NCBI RefSeq assembly: GCF_004365705.1
Contig: NZ_SOBN01000001.1
Span: 5,628,001 to 5,692,000 of the forward strand
Reading direction: 5' to 3'
Length of the DNA stretch: 64,000 nucleotides
Origin: Streptomyces sp. 846.5
GTDB taxonomy: Bacteria; Actinomycetota; Actinomycetes; Streptomycetales; Streptomycetaceae
Positions 8,059 to 15,331 of the stretch are shown here, piece after piece. A model generated the notes under the pieces. The model did not search any database and was not told the DNA's origin. It worked only from the letters and a program-made list of their open reading frames with translations. The translations under genes were made by a program, and so were the position numbers. Position 1 is the first letter of the stretch, and every line of letters starts with the position of its first letter.

Positions 8059-8885
8059 GAGCTCTCTGAGATTAGAGCCTGGGAGAGTTCTTCTCTTAAG
8101 CTCATGACATCAACCGTGCGAGCGTACGTCACCGTTCTCAAAAATAGAAGCGGGATGACAAGAGCGATTGATCCTAGAACGTGGACCCAAATCGAGTCCG
8201 AGGAAACAATTACGCTGATGTATAGGACGGCTCCCGCGAGAAGATATTCCAAGCCAATGCGCGCGAGGTAGTAGAAATATAGAGAGCGCGTAAATTGCCA
8301 TCCGAGCGCGTGTATGGTGCCCACCCACCTTGCTCTTCGCTCAATGGGGAGTACCGAGATTAGAGCAGTGCTCGCCAACCACGAGATGTACAGCGGGTAT
8401 CCGACTCCGCACAGAAGGAGGATTGCCAGAGTAACATCAACCTTGAAAGCCTTCCATGCCATCCAGCCGGCCACCCACAGGACCGTAAAGATAATCAGCG
8501 TAACCATGAAAAGTCCGGCGCTCACTAGCGCATACCAAACGAAGATAGCCGGCTTGAGTCCCGTCAGAGGTCTTGCCATTCGGACTGGATGCCCTACGGA
8601 AATCCGATACATCTGCTGTGTGACAATCAGCGTGAGCGCGACGCGTGTCAACCAAATTCCCACGACTGCGGCAAGGACGGTCCAACTTGCCAGAGAGCCG
8701 AGTTCGCTTGGTGCTGTATCGAAGAGCCATCCGCTGCGAAAGACAGGAGTCAGGATATGAGGTACTGATACGAGCGTATTGTAGATCGCCACGACGAGGA
8801 GCATGGACAGAAATGCGGACGACCGTAGTTCACGAGCGAATAGAATTGCTCCGCTCTTCATGCTGCTTGTAATTTTGAGCCTCAT
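8055..8885 (-). CDS. polytopic membrane protein of unknown function, 276 aa
   Basis: About six membrane segments are visible, near residues 22-42, 65-88, 113-140, 146-172, 200-228 and 230-250. No ABC, MFS, rhomboid or CPBP (EExxxR) motif was found. The gene starts 18 bases after the desaturase stop and overlaps the methyltransferase start, so it is co-transcribed with them. It could export or anchor the product of the operon, but nothing in the sequence proves this. Base composition is clearly less GC-rich than in the flanking regions. Confidence 0.7.
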   Translation of the reverse strand: MRLKITSSMKSGAILFARELRSSAFLSMLLVVAIYNTLVSVPHILTPVFRSGWLFDTAPSELGSLASWTVLAAVVGIWLTRVALTLIVTQQMYRISVGHPVRMARPLTGLKPAIFVWYALVSAGLFMVTLIIFTVLWVAGWMAWKAFKVDVTLAILLLCGVGYPLYISWLASTALISVLPIERRARWVGTIHALGWQFTRSLYFYYLARIGLEYLLAGAVLYISVIVSSDSIWVHVLGSIALVIPLLFLRTVTYARTVDVMSLREELSQALISESS

Positions 8886-8903
8886 TCAATTTGATTATAA
8901 CAT

Positions 8904-9899
8904 CTAACTATTTCTCTTGACATACGTACGCCCTCGCCGGTAGTCGTACGCGGCAACATAGTCGCTCTCCGGCCTGTCGAGCTCCGCGACCCAATCCAGT
9001 GTCAGATCAGATACTGCAACAGGTCCGCGAAATTGCTTCACGATGTCTACGACATAGGGGGTGATCCCGTATTTTGGCCTTATAGTCAAGCGGAGGCGTT
9101 CCTCCACCCTTCCTAGCTTCTCAGGCGAGTATAGGTCACTGGCTCGCAGGCTCATATCGGCGTGGTGCAGGAAGTGGGCGGTTGACCCGTAGGTGATCCA
9201 CGAAAACGGCTTGGGCAGATAATAGGTATGGGCACACACTCGATCCGTGGAAGGGTCGATCCCAGTCAGCCCGTAGTGTGCGATATTTTGCTGAATGCAC
9301 CAAAGAAAGCAAAGCCCGAACCAAAATCCGATGAAGACGGGAAGCCCTGCCATCGCGATGTAGTAGATCGGATATGCAATCGTCAGCGCCATCGCCACTA
9401 TATACCTCCCAGTGACGCGATCATGGTAGCCAATCTGCGTCAAATAGGACTGGTATTTTAGCGGAAAGAAGGGACGAGCGATCCCCGCTACTTGCCAGCA
9501 GAATGCTGGCAAGAGAATCAGGCCGATGTAATAGCGAAAGCGCTGACCCAGAGACGGCTTACCAGGAGAAATGTCCGGTGCCCACCCGCTGCCGTACCTA
9601 CCCATCCGATGATGGAAGAGATGAGCCAGGCGGAGTATTTCGATATTTTGAAGCTGAAATGCCATTCCAACTGTTGCGATGACCCGTGGCGCATACAGAT
9701 CGGGGTCTTCGCCTTCGTTGGATTCTATGTGAAGTGCCTCGTGAGTAGCATAGATTACGGGCTCTATGGCGCAGAGTGCCACTACTAGTCCAAGCCACCA
9801 GGGAGCAAGCGGCGCTACGAGAAGCAATGCAGCAGATAGCCAGAATATGAAGGTTCCAAGCATCTTTCCGGGCGGGGCTCCAGTTTTCTTGTCTCTCAT
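8904..9899 (-). CDS. membrane fatty-acid desaturase-like di-iron enzyme, 331 aa
   Basis: Three histidine boxes of the membrane di-iron desaturase/hydroxylase family are present: HEALH at residues 53-57, HLFHH at 93-97 and HFLHH at 242-246, with an extra HY at 208-209. Hydrophobic stretches around 15-55, 122-146 and 165-204 fit four membrane spans. Such enzymes desaturate or hydroxylate acyl or isoprenoid chains using O2. The start overlaps the preceding gene by four bases (ATGA). Its place behind an isoprenoid-synthase-like gene suggests it tailors a lipid or prenyl group; that is inference. Confidence 0.85.
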   Translation of the reverse strand: MRDKKTGAPPGKMLGTFIFWLSAALLLVAPLAPWWLGLVVALCAIEPVIYATHEALHIESNEGEDPDLYAPRVIATVGMAFQLQNIEILRLAHLFHHRMGRYGSGWAPDISPGKPSLGQRFRYYIGLILLPAFCWQVAGIARPFFPLKYQSYLTQIGYHDRVTGRYIVAMALTIAYPIYYIAMAGLPVFIGFWFGLCFLWCIQQNIAHYGLTGIDPSTDRVCAHTYYLPKPFSWITYGSTAHFLHHADMSLRASDLYSPEKLGRVEERLRLTIRPKYGITPYVVDIVKQFRGPVAVSDLTLDWVAELDRPESDYVAAYDYRRGRTYVKRNS

Positions 9900-10453
9900 T
9901 TCCTCTCCATCCCTTCCAGGGGCTTCCCGCTTTTTATGTCGATTGGATTCTTTTCAATCCTTGGGAGTCGTACTTTTGCGAACCGGATAATTCGAAGACT
10001 TCGAAACTCCCCAGTGGGCGTGAAGCCCAACAGGGAAGCTGCCTCCTTCAGCTTTGGCGAGCTACTCCAGAATGCAAGCCGCGGCCACGAGTCGACCTTG
10101 AAATAGTTGTCAAAAACTGCAATGCCCTGCTGGAATACCTGGTCATGCCGGAACTCCCGCCGCAGGCTCGCATTGAATATGGTGCCGCGAGATCCCACGA
10201 GAAGCCCGCCAACTACTCTGCTGTTGCGTCGTACCACGAGGCAGTGAATATTGACGCCTCTGGATACGGAGAAAACGCCTTCTAGCACTGCCAGCGCAAG
10301 GAGAACACACCTTATTGGAGGAGAACATGAAGCACGCGCAGCCGAGCTCTGATAGAACTCGTAGATTATACTGGCGACGTCTCGCGCGCTGGCTCTCTTG
10401 GCTTCAATAACCAAGTCGCCAAACGAGTCAGTGCTGCTGGCTAATCTTGTCAA
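9896..10453 (-). CDS. GNAT-like acyltransferase (tentative), about 185 aa
   Basis: The segment LVVRRNSRVVGGLLVGSRG looks like the central beta-hairpin of a GNAT fold, and KEAASLLGFTPTGEF matches the usual final helix and LGF turn. The acetyl-CoA pyrophosphate loop is not clearly recognisable, so the call is tentative. No ATG or GTG start is available; a TTG at 10453 preceded by AGGAG is preferred over a TTG at 10486. It overlaps the upstream isoprenoid-enzyme gene by about 26 bases and the desaturase by four, implying tight coupling. Confidence 0.5.
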   Translation of the reverse strand: MTRLASSTDSFGDLVIEAKRASARDVASIIYEFYQSSAARASCSPPIRCVLLALAVLEGVFSVSRGVNIHCLVVRRNSRVVGGLLVGSRGTIFNASLRREFRHDQVFQQGIAVFDNYFKVDSWPRLAFWSSSPKLKEAASLLGFTPTGEFRSLRIIRFAKVRLPRIEKNPIDIKSGKPLEGMERK

Positions 10454-11297
10454 TGTTCTCCTTGACAATACTGTGCAGGTGCACAATTATGGACACCATT
10501 TTTTCGGTAGTTCCGCTTATTTTGCGGACATTCGATGTGATATCGAGGAGCTCTCGATGGCATTCGTTCAATTCGCGGAGCAGTAGCCCTTCCAGGTAGA
10601 CGGAACGAAGAACTTCCGGATAGAATCTCTCGCCGTATTCTGCAATGCTGCTTCCCGATTGCTCTAGGAAGCTCTGAACGACTGGCGTGTATCTTCCCTG
10701 GAGGAGATCATCCTCCCAATCGCTCAGATCGTCACAACGTTGGGCAACTATCAGATATCGCATTAGTAGTGGCTTGAGCGCTGACGCATAGATTGCTACA
10801 CCATGTCGAGCAATAGCCTCAAAGTAGCTAAGAACCGGAGCTGACCGTCCTAGGACGTTCTCCTCGTCTACATAGCCCTGGCGACTCGAGTACCTTTGGA
10901 GTTCGACCTCCAGTGCTTGGGCTTGAGTTCCACTCCACTCGAATGCAATTTTGGCGTCAGGCCATCCCAGTGCCGCTGCGGCGACCGATACCTCAACCTC
11001 CTTCAATGCTGGAATTAGCTTTACGTCTACATTGGCTACTTGTCCATCATTGACATCATCTACCAAAAATGCTTGTCCAAGCGCCAATTGGTAGCTGACA
11101 TCTAAAAGAGACTGAGTTTTTTGGTTCATGTCAGGAGAAACTGCTTCTGCCATAGCTTGGATGTGTCCCTGGCCGATAGGCTTGAGGCGATTTCTACAAC
11201 AAATGGCCCATGCCCTCGCGGCGAGCGTGGGTTCAAGATGCGCTGCGAGGGCATGGGCCAATGTGCTGTACTCCCGAGGTAGATTACCCGGGGCCAC
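10428..11297 (-). CDS. class I isoprenoid biosynthesis enzyme-like protein, 289 aa
   Basis: All-helical protein with two Asp-rich motifs like those that bind Mg-diphosphate in prenyl- and terpene-synthases: FLVDDVNDGQ (Asp82-Asp86 of the longer reading) and CDDLSDWEDDL (about 190-200). Size and spacing fit the class I isoprenoid-synthase superfamily, which includes ComQ, the enzyme that prenylates the ComX pheromone in Bacillus. The GTG at 11297 has GGAG six bases upstream; an ATG at 11303 lies too close to that site. The start sits inside the 3' end of the 56-codon peptide gene, giving direct coupling. Substrate is unknown; peptide prenylation is hypothesised from context only. Confidence 0.72.
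   Translation of the reverse strand: MAPGNLPREYSTLAHALAAHLEPTLAARAWAICCRNRLKPIGQGHIQAMAEAVSPDMNQKTQSLLDVSYQLALGQAFLVDDVNDGQVANVDVKLIPALKEVEVSVAAAALGWPDAKIAFEWSGTQAQALEVELQRYSSRQGYVDEENVLGRSAPVLSYFEAIARHGVAIYASALKPLLMRYLIVAQRCDDLSDWEDDLLQGRYTPVVQSFLEQSGSSIAEYGERFYPEVLRSVYLEGLLLRELNECHRELLDITSNVRKISGTTEKMVSIIVHLHSIVKENIDKISQQH
11204..11260. repeat. perfect 16-bp inverted repeat inside the start of the isoprenoid-enzyme gene
   Basis: tggcccatgccctcgc (11204-11219) and gcgagggcatgggcca (11245-11260) are exact reverse complements with a 25-base loop. In mRNA this is a strong hairpin within the first 35 codons. It may attenuate expression of the operon relative to the peptide gene, protect a 5' transcript end, or be an operator. 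Confidence 0.5.
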
Positions 11298-11454
11298 AGG
11301 CATCTCCGGTCATCATCGGAATCAGGGCCGTACGGACAGCTTCGATCGCTTCAAGCTCCTCAAACGTGAGGAACGGATCGCTGGTTTTGCGACTTTCTAC
11401 TGTCACTATCTGATCATTCATGTCCAGGCGCCTCTCGATTTGATCAAGCTGCAC
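11284..11454 (-). CDS. 56-aa peptide, candidate prenylated or ribosomal natural-product precursor
   Basis: Read directly from the gap: GTG at 11452-11454 with GGAGG at 11463-11467 and an 8-base spacer, and TAA at 11284-11286. The product is acidic and helical in the middle (DPFLTFEELEAIEAVRTAL) and ends IPMMTGDACGPG. Its only Cys is the fourth residue from the C-terminus, the position of the prenylated Cys in eukaryotic CaaX boxes. There is no Trp, so it differs from ComX. It is the first gene of the operon and its 3' end overlaps the isoprenoid-enzyme start. The frame is well supported; the modification is a hypothesis. Confidence 0.6.
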   Translation of the reverse strand: MQLDQIERRLDMNDQIVTVESRKTSDPFLTFEELEAIEAVRTALIPMMTGDACGPG

Positions 11455-11481
11455 AGTGAGCCCCTCCGAAGAGAGGCCTAA

Positions 11482-11490
11482 TTTATAGCA
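11482..11490 (-). promoter_or_regulatory. extended -10 promoter of the peptide/isoprenoid operon
   Basis: On the minus strand tgctataaa reads as TGn followed by TATAAA, an extended -10. Initiation would fall roughly 20 bases upstream of the peptide GTG, leaving room for its ribosome binding site. No good -35 is seen, as is usual for extended -10 promoters. Confidence 0.4.
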
Positions 11491-11620
11491 CGCATGCCAA
11501 TGGATGCGCTACGGATAGCCATCCAGATGTAGTGAGCATCTTCGATCCAGGGATCTTGGCCGAGCTAGCTCCTATGTTTTGGGAGGAGTTCTCTGTGCCG
11601 CTTAGAGCCCCAATAGTCGC

Positions 11621-12151
11621 TTACAGCTTCCGGAGCCCGTCCAGCACCTTGCGCAACAGATGAGGATCCGGCAGCGGCAGTTGAATAGTCGGCGTCTTCG
11701 CCTGCCGTCGCGGAAGTGGTGGTACGGGTGCTTCAAGGGCCAGCTCAGCCCAGACGACCTTGCCGCCGCCCTTGGGGTAGAAGTGGCCCACCTGTCGGGC
11801 GACACTGCGCACGATGAACAACCCGCGCCCGCCGTCGGCGTCGTCCGAAGCGCCGACCGCTGGTTGAACTGGTGGTTCCAGCGACACGTCCCATACCTGG
11901 ATGGAGACACCATCTCCATGCGCCGCGACGCGCACGGTCAGGAGCGCCACCTTCTCCAGGTCACCCCAGGTTGGATCGGGTGTGACTACCCCTGTGGCCT
12001 TGACTGCGTTGGTCACCAGTTCAGAGGCGATCAGCTCGGCTGCGTCGATCTGATCGGGCAGGTTCCAGCGCAGCAGTGTGTGACGCACGAACATCCGGGA
12101 ACAGCTCACCGCCGTCGGTAGTGCAGCGAGGTTGAGCGAGGCGGGCTGCAT
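11621..12151 (-). CDS. RsbW/SpoIIAB-like ATP-binding protein (HATPase_c_2), 176 aa
   Basis: Small GHKL ATPase related to anti-sigma factors. Visible parts are the first strand and helix (LNLAALPTAVSCSRMFVRHTL), the N-box ELVTNAVKATG, the G1-like VWDVSLEPP and the G2 loop DDADGGRGLFIVRSVARQVG. The C-terminal 40 residues are an extra Pro/Leu-rich tail. The ATG at 12151 is chosen because it starts just before the first strand; a GTG at 12211 would add 20 residues and overlap the upstream gene. It is the last gene of a four-gene operon starting at 13,050. Its partner sigma or anti-anti-sigma factor is not in the window. Confidence 0.78.
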   Translation of the reverse strand: MQPASLNLAALPTAVSCSRMFVRHTLLRWNLPDQIDAAELIASELVTNAVKATGVVTPDPTWGDLEKVALLTVRVAAHGDGVSIQVWDVSLEPPVQPAVGASDDADGGRGLFIVRSVARQVGHFYPKGGGKVVWAELALEAPVPPLPRRQAKTPTIQLPLPDPHLLRKVLDGLRKL

Positions 12152-12161
12152 GGCGTGCCGT

Positions 12162-12410
12162 TCACCCTGCTTTGCTGCCGCTGACGTCTTCCCGAGCACT
12201 GCTGATGTCACTTACGTTCCCCTTGGCTGTTCGCTTTCCGGTGCGCTCAGCCCGTTCATGGACCGTGTCTGCCAAGACGGCGAGGCGCTTTGCGAAGTGC
12301 TGCTGTTCCTTCTGGGTGAGCCCGTCAGTGACGAGGTGAGTGGTGAACTTCCCGGCGTCTCGGATCAGCTGGGAGAACTGCACGAGGATCGCTTCATCGA
12401 GCTCGTCCAC
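12162..12410 (-). CDS. small helical protein of unknown function, 82 aa
   Basis: The GTG at 12408-12410 shares a base with the TAG of the upstream gene (TAGTG). The protein is mostly amphipathic helix (LVQFSQLIRDAGKFTTHLV, QKEQQHFAKRLAVLADTVHE) with a basic, probably disordered tail. No domain is recognised. Its fixed place between two resolvase-like genes and an RsbW-like ATPase suggests a regulatory partner role, which is inference. Confidence 0.6.
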   Translation of the reverse strand: MDELDEAILVQFSQLIRDAGKFTTHLVTDGLTQKEQQHFAKRLAVLADTVHERAERTGKRTAKGNVSDISSAREDVSGSKAG

Positions 12411-12730
12411 TAGTCGCGCCTCGATTCATGCATGGCTGCACCGGTTTCGAGTTCCACCCGGTCGACCATGAGGACCTGGACTATCTGCGACTCAGCCAGC
12501 TGTCCCAGCGAAAGCACAACAACATGACGTGCCTCTGACCGTTGAAGCTCGTGGATCACGGCTAAGGCCGCCTGAGAGCCGCTGTCGTACTCATAAAAGA
12601 TAGTTCCGAGGCAGTACCCCTCGCCCTCGGCGAAGGTCGTCAGCGCTTGCTCGATGAGCTGGACTTCGAGATCGTCCATGTCATCTGTGACCCGCATGTA
12701 GCCGTGGATTAGGGGCTTCAAGTCGCTCAT
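12410..12730 (-). CDS. small resolvase-like protein without catalytic serine, 106 aa
   Basis: Start ATG at 12730 overlaps the upstream stop (ATGA); a longer reading to 12829 only adds an out-of-family tail. The fold is that of the serine-recombinase N-terminal domain: an opening strand HGYMRV, a helix, FAEGEGYCLGTIFYEYDSGS, then RHVVVLSLGQLAES. The residue expected to be the catalytic Ser after RV is Thr/Asp (RVTDD), and there is no DNA-binding C-terminal domain. It is a paralogue of the next upstream gene. A non-catalytic regulatory or scaffold role is likely. Confidence 0.65.
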   Translation of the reverse strand: MSDLKPLIHGYMRVTDDMDDLEVQLIEQALTTFAEGEGYCLGTIFYEYDSGSQAALAVIHELQRSEARHVVVLSLGQLAESQIVQVLMVDRVELETGAAMHESRRD

Positions 12731-13050
12731 CGGCGCTGCCCTTGAACGACCCAGATACGTGCGCCTGTCTCCTGCTCGATGTGCTGGCGCATCGCCCCCT
12801 GGAGCCCAGGCAGACGCGCGAAGTGCCACAGGGAGGGCACGATGATGTCCTTCACGTCGTGGCGCTTCAACGCATCGAGCATCGCCTCGAATGCGGACTC
12901 CGATCGCCTGATGTATTCGGTGAACACTTGGTCGAGAGTGAAGCCCTCACGCGCCGCGTATTCGGCCAACTCATGCTTGGCCCGCTCGGCTTCGTCATCC
13001 CTCTCGTCATTGCTCACGACGCGCAAGTAGCCGAAAATGGCAGGTCGCAT
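12727..13050 (-). CDS. small resolvase-like protein, paralogue of its neighbour, 107 aa
   Basis: First gene of the operon; the ATG at 13050 follows a strong site (ggggagga) about six bases upstream. It begins IFGYLRVVSNDERDD, the serine-resolvase signature GYxRVS with the Ser displaced by one residue, and continues AAREGFTLDQVFTEYIRRSE and VKDIIVPSLWHFARL, equivalent to the dimer-forming part of the fold. There is no HTH or zinc domain, so it cannot be a full recombinase. Small proteins of this type recur next to XRE-TPR regulators in actinomycetes as I recall; function unknown. Confidence 0.65.
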   Translation of the reverse strand: MRPAIFGYLRVVSNDERDDEAERAKHELAEYAAREGFTLDQVFTEYIRRSESAFEAMLDALKRHDVKDIIVPSLWHFARLPGLQGAMRQHIEQETGARIWVVQGQRR

Positions 13051-13138
13051 AGGGTTCCTCCCCGCTTGATGGAAGCCGGTCCAACAGCGGGCTCTGGGCC
13101 AGGCGCTGCTGGACCGGCGTACTAGCCAGAAAAGCCCT

Positions 13139-13219
13139 TTGACCTGCGGAAACCCAGAGCGTAAGAGAGGCGGAAGCGACGCAAAAATGAGGCAGGGGTG
13201 GCTTTGACCTGCAAAAACG
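13139..13219. promoter_or_regulatory. two direct repeats in the divergent intergenic region, candidate operator
   Basis: tttgacctgcggaaac at 13139-13154 and tttgacctgcaaaaac at 13204-13219 match at 14 of 16 positions and lie 65 bp apart in the same orientation. They sit between the divergent resolvase-like operon and the XRE-TPR gene. The first is followed 17 bases later by taagag, so it may also serve as a -35. They are plausible binding sites for the XRE regulator. Confidence 0.4.
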
Positions 13220-13269
13220 GAACCCGGGTGGCTATGGTGGGGAGGCCCCGGCTTCGGAAGGAATTAGTG

Positions 13270-14436
13270 ATGGCGGCCAAGCGCGTACGACTCGCTCAGC
13301 GTCGCAAGGCAGCAGGCTACAGCCAAGAAAAGCTCGCCGAGCTCCTGGGTGTCGAACGGTCAACGGTCGTGCGGTGGGAAGGGGCTGAGACTGAGCCCCA
13401 ACCTTGGCTACGTCCAAAACTCGCGGCCATGCTCAAGGTGACATCCGTCGAACTACAGGTACTGCTCGACGATGTGACGGTCGTTCAAGCCCAGCCGAGC
13501 CAGCGTATGAGCTACGTGCTCGAACACCCCTCCCGCGTCGACCTGGTGGCCGTCGCGTACCTGCACGAACGTATTCGTCAGCTCGATGAGCGCTACGACC
13601 AGGCACCCTCGACTGCACTCCTCGGACCCGCCGGCCAGGTCCATGGGCAGGTGAAGTTCCTTCGAGAGAACGCAACCAATCCGCGGGTGCGAAAAGCACT
13701 GTACGAGGTGGAGGCTGAGTCAGCGACGTTCATGGGCCAGCTTGTCTGGGACGTCAGCCAACGGCGCGATCATGAAACGCCGATCACCTACCTGGATGAG
13801 GCAGTTGCGGCTGCCCGCCAGGTGCAAGATCCCTGTGCAGCGGCGTATGCGACACTCCGCAAGTCCTTCGTCGCCCTCTACGGGGAGAAGGACCCCGTCA
13901 AGGGGTCATCGCTCGCGGGAGAGGCGGCCAACGTCGCCCAGTTGTGTAGTCCATCGCTCACGGGGTTGGGCCTGCTCCACGTCGCCGAGGGCAAGGCGAT
14001 GACGGGCGACCTTAGATCCTGCGAAGAGGCGTTGAAGAAGGCGGAGGCCCAGTTCGATCGGGTCGATGCCGATGACGTCACGGCGGAGTACTACACGATC
14101 AACGAGTTCAACCGTCTGGCTGGGTCGTGCTACCTCTTTCTCGATCTCCCTGAGCGAGCCGAGCCCATCCTCGAGATGACGGCCAGGGCGCTGGCAGGCA
14201 AGAAGAAGAGTCAGGCCATCGCCCTTGGTAACCTCACGATCTCCATGATCCGTCAGCGCAAGCTCGACGAGGCGGCCACCACGATGCACCGGACAATCGA
14301 TGCGGTGGAGCTGACACGTGGCGGAGGGGGTCTTAACCTGGCATTCGCTGCTGGACGAGAGCTTCGGGAGTGGCGACACGAGCCGTGGGTCCAGGACATC
14401 AACGATCGTCTGCTGGCCCTCATGGCAGTGATCTAG
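13270..14436 (+). CDS. XRE-family transcriptional regulator with TPR-like C-terminus, 388 aa
   Basis: The ATG at 13270 is preceded by ggaagga with good spacing. Residues 1-60 form a helix-turn-helix (VRLAQRRKAAGYSQEKLAEL, then GVERSTVVRWE). The remainder is helical with repeat-like segments (ATLRKSFVALYGEKDP, ALGNLTISMIRQRKLDEAAT), like the TPR sensor half of streptomycete XRE-TPR regulators that bind small ligands or peptides. It is divergent from the resolvase-like operon and followed 11 bases later by the cyclo-ligase gene. The direct repeats at 13139 and 13204 lie in its upstream region. Confidence 0.85.
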   Translation: MAAKRVRLAQRRKAAGYSQEKLAELLGVERSTVVRWEGAETEPQPWLRPKLAAMLKVTSVELQVLLDDVTVVQAQPSQRMSYVLEHPSRVDLVAVAYLHERIRQLDERYDQAPSTALLGPAGQVHGQVKFLRENATNPRVRKALYEVEAESATFMGQLVWDVSQRRDHETPITYLDEAVAAARQVQDPCAAAYATLRKSFVALYGEKDPVKGSSLAGEAANVAQLCSPSLTGLGLLHVAEGKAMTGDLRSCEEALKKAEAQFDRVDADDVTAEYYTINEFNRLAGSCYLFLDLPERAEPILEMTARALAGKKKSQAIALGNLTISMIRQRKLDEAATTMHRTIDAVELTRGGGGLNLAFAAGRELREWRHEPWVQDINDRLLALMAVI

Positions 14437-14447
14437 AGGTAGGGCAC

Positions 14448-15164
14448 GTGAGCAACATCGACCAGGCCAAGGCAGCCATCCGCGACCATGTGTGGCGACT
14501 GCTTGAACGTGAAGGTGCAGTACCGGAGGGGTCGTATGGCAAGATCCCCGGCTTCTACGGCACCGAGGCGACGGCCGAGCGTCTGGCTGGGCTGGACGTC
14601 TGGAAGCACTCCCGGACGGTCAAGGCGAATCCCGACTGGGCGCAGTTGCCGGTCCGCATCCGAGCACTCAAGGACGGCAAGCTGCTCTATATGGCCGTTC
14701 CCAGGATGGCGAGTCTCCAGCCGTTCTTTTTGCTCGATCCTGTGTCCCTGGACTTGTCGCCCGAGCAGGCCGCTGAGAAGCAGGGAGCTGCGCAGGTCGC
14801 TCGCCGTGTCGGTGTTGAGGACATGCGCCCCATCGACGTGGTGATCTGCGGCAGTGTGGCCGTGAACCGTTCCGGTGCGCGCATCGGCAAGGGCGCCGGG
14901 TACTCCGACCTGGAGGTGGCACTCCTCGTCGAGGCTGGTCTCGTGACGGACGCTACGGTGATCGTTGCCACGGTGCATCAGCTCCAGGTGATCGACGAGG
15001 AGATCCCCGAGACCGAGCACGACTTTAGTGTCGATCTAATCGTCACGCCGGACGAGGTGATCGAATGTGCCAATCGCCGCCGGCCGCCGGGCCTCGTCTG
15101 GAACGACCTCACAGCGGACAAGATTGCGGCGATCCCGGTGCTGGCTGCCCGGACGCAAAGTTAA
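14448..15164 (+). CDS. 5-formyltetrahydrofolate cyclo-ligase-like protein, 238 aa
   Basis: Predicted to convert 5-formyltetrahydrofolate to methenyl-tetrahydrofolate with ATP. The signature GKGAGYSDLEVALL corresponds to the family's GxGxGYYD loop, and the N-terminal helix (AAIRDHVWRLLEREG) and late HDFSVDLIVTPDEVI match. The usual double Tyr of the loop is Tyr-Ser here. The GTG at 14448 follows the XRE stop by 11 bases. A fragment of a second copy lies near 26.6 kb, again beside regulator or recombinase debris, suggesting that this gene travels with such modules. It may not be a housekeeping enzyme. Confidence 0.8.
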   Translation: MSNIDQAKAAIRDHVWRLLEREGAVPEGSYGKIPGFYGTEATAERLAGLDVWKHSRTVKANPDWAQLPVRIRALKDGKLLYMAVPRMASLQPFFLLDPVSLDLSPEQAAEKQGAAQVARRVGVEDMRPIDVVICGSVAVNRSGARIGKGAGYSDLEVALLVEAGLVTDATVIVATVHQLQVIDEEIPETEHDFSVDLIVTPDEVIECANRRRPPGLVWNDLTADKIAAIPVLAARTQS

Positions 15165-15235
15165 GAAGTGGAGAGACAGGTTTCCCGTTGAAGCTGGCTG
15201 CTTGTATTTGTAGACCTTAATATCTAACAGCGACT

Positions 15236-15272
15236 CCCGGGATGCGATGACGGCATGTCATCGCATCCCGGG
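15236..15272. terminator. strong bidirectional terminator hairpin
   Basis: cccgggatgcgatgac (15236-15251) pairs perfectly with gtcatcgcatcccggg (15257-15272) across a five-base loop. It lies between the convergent cyclo-ligase and CHAP-protein genes. There is little T-run on either side, as is common in high-GC actinomycetes. Confidence 0.8.
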
Positions 15273-15331
15273 GGCTTGCCTTCTCGACTCGTTGCGCACG
15301 AGGCTGACCGGTCTGGTCACTCGTTCATCCT

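Noticed and set aside
8055-8885. CaaX protease (CPBP) identity for the membrane protein of the peptide operon
   Set aside because: Attractive with a CaaX-like peptide, but the EExxxR motif and membrane His of CPBP proteases are not present.
12410-13050. Active serine integrase with an attachment site
   Set aside because: Both proteins are only about 106 residues, lack DNA-binding domains and a normal catalytic Ser, and no att-like direct repeats were found.
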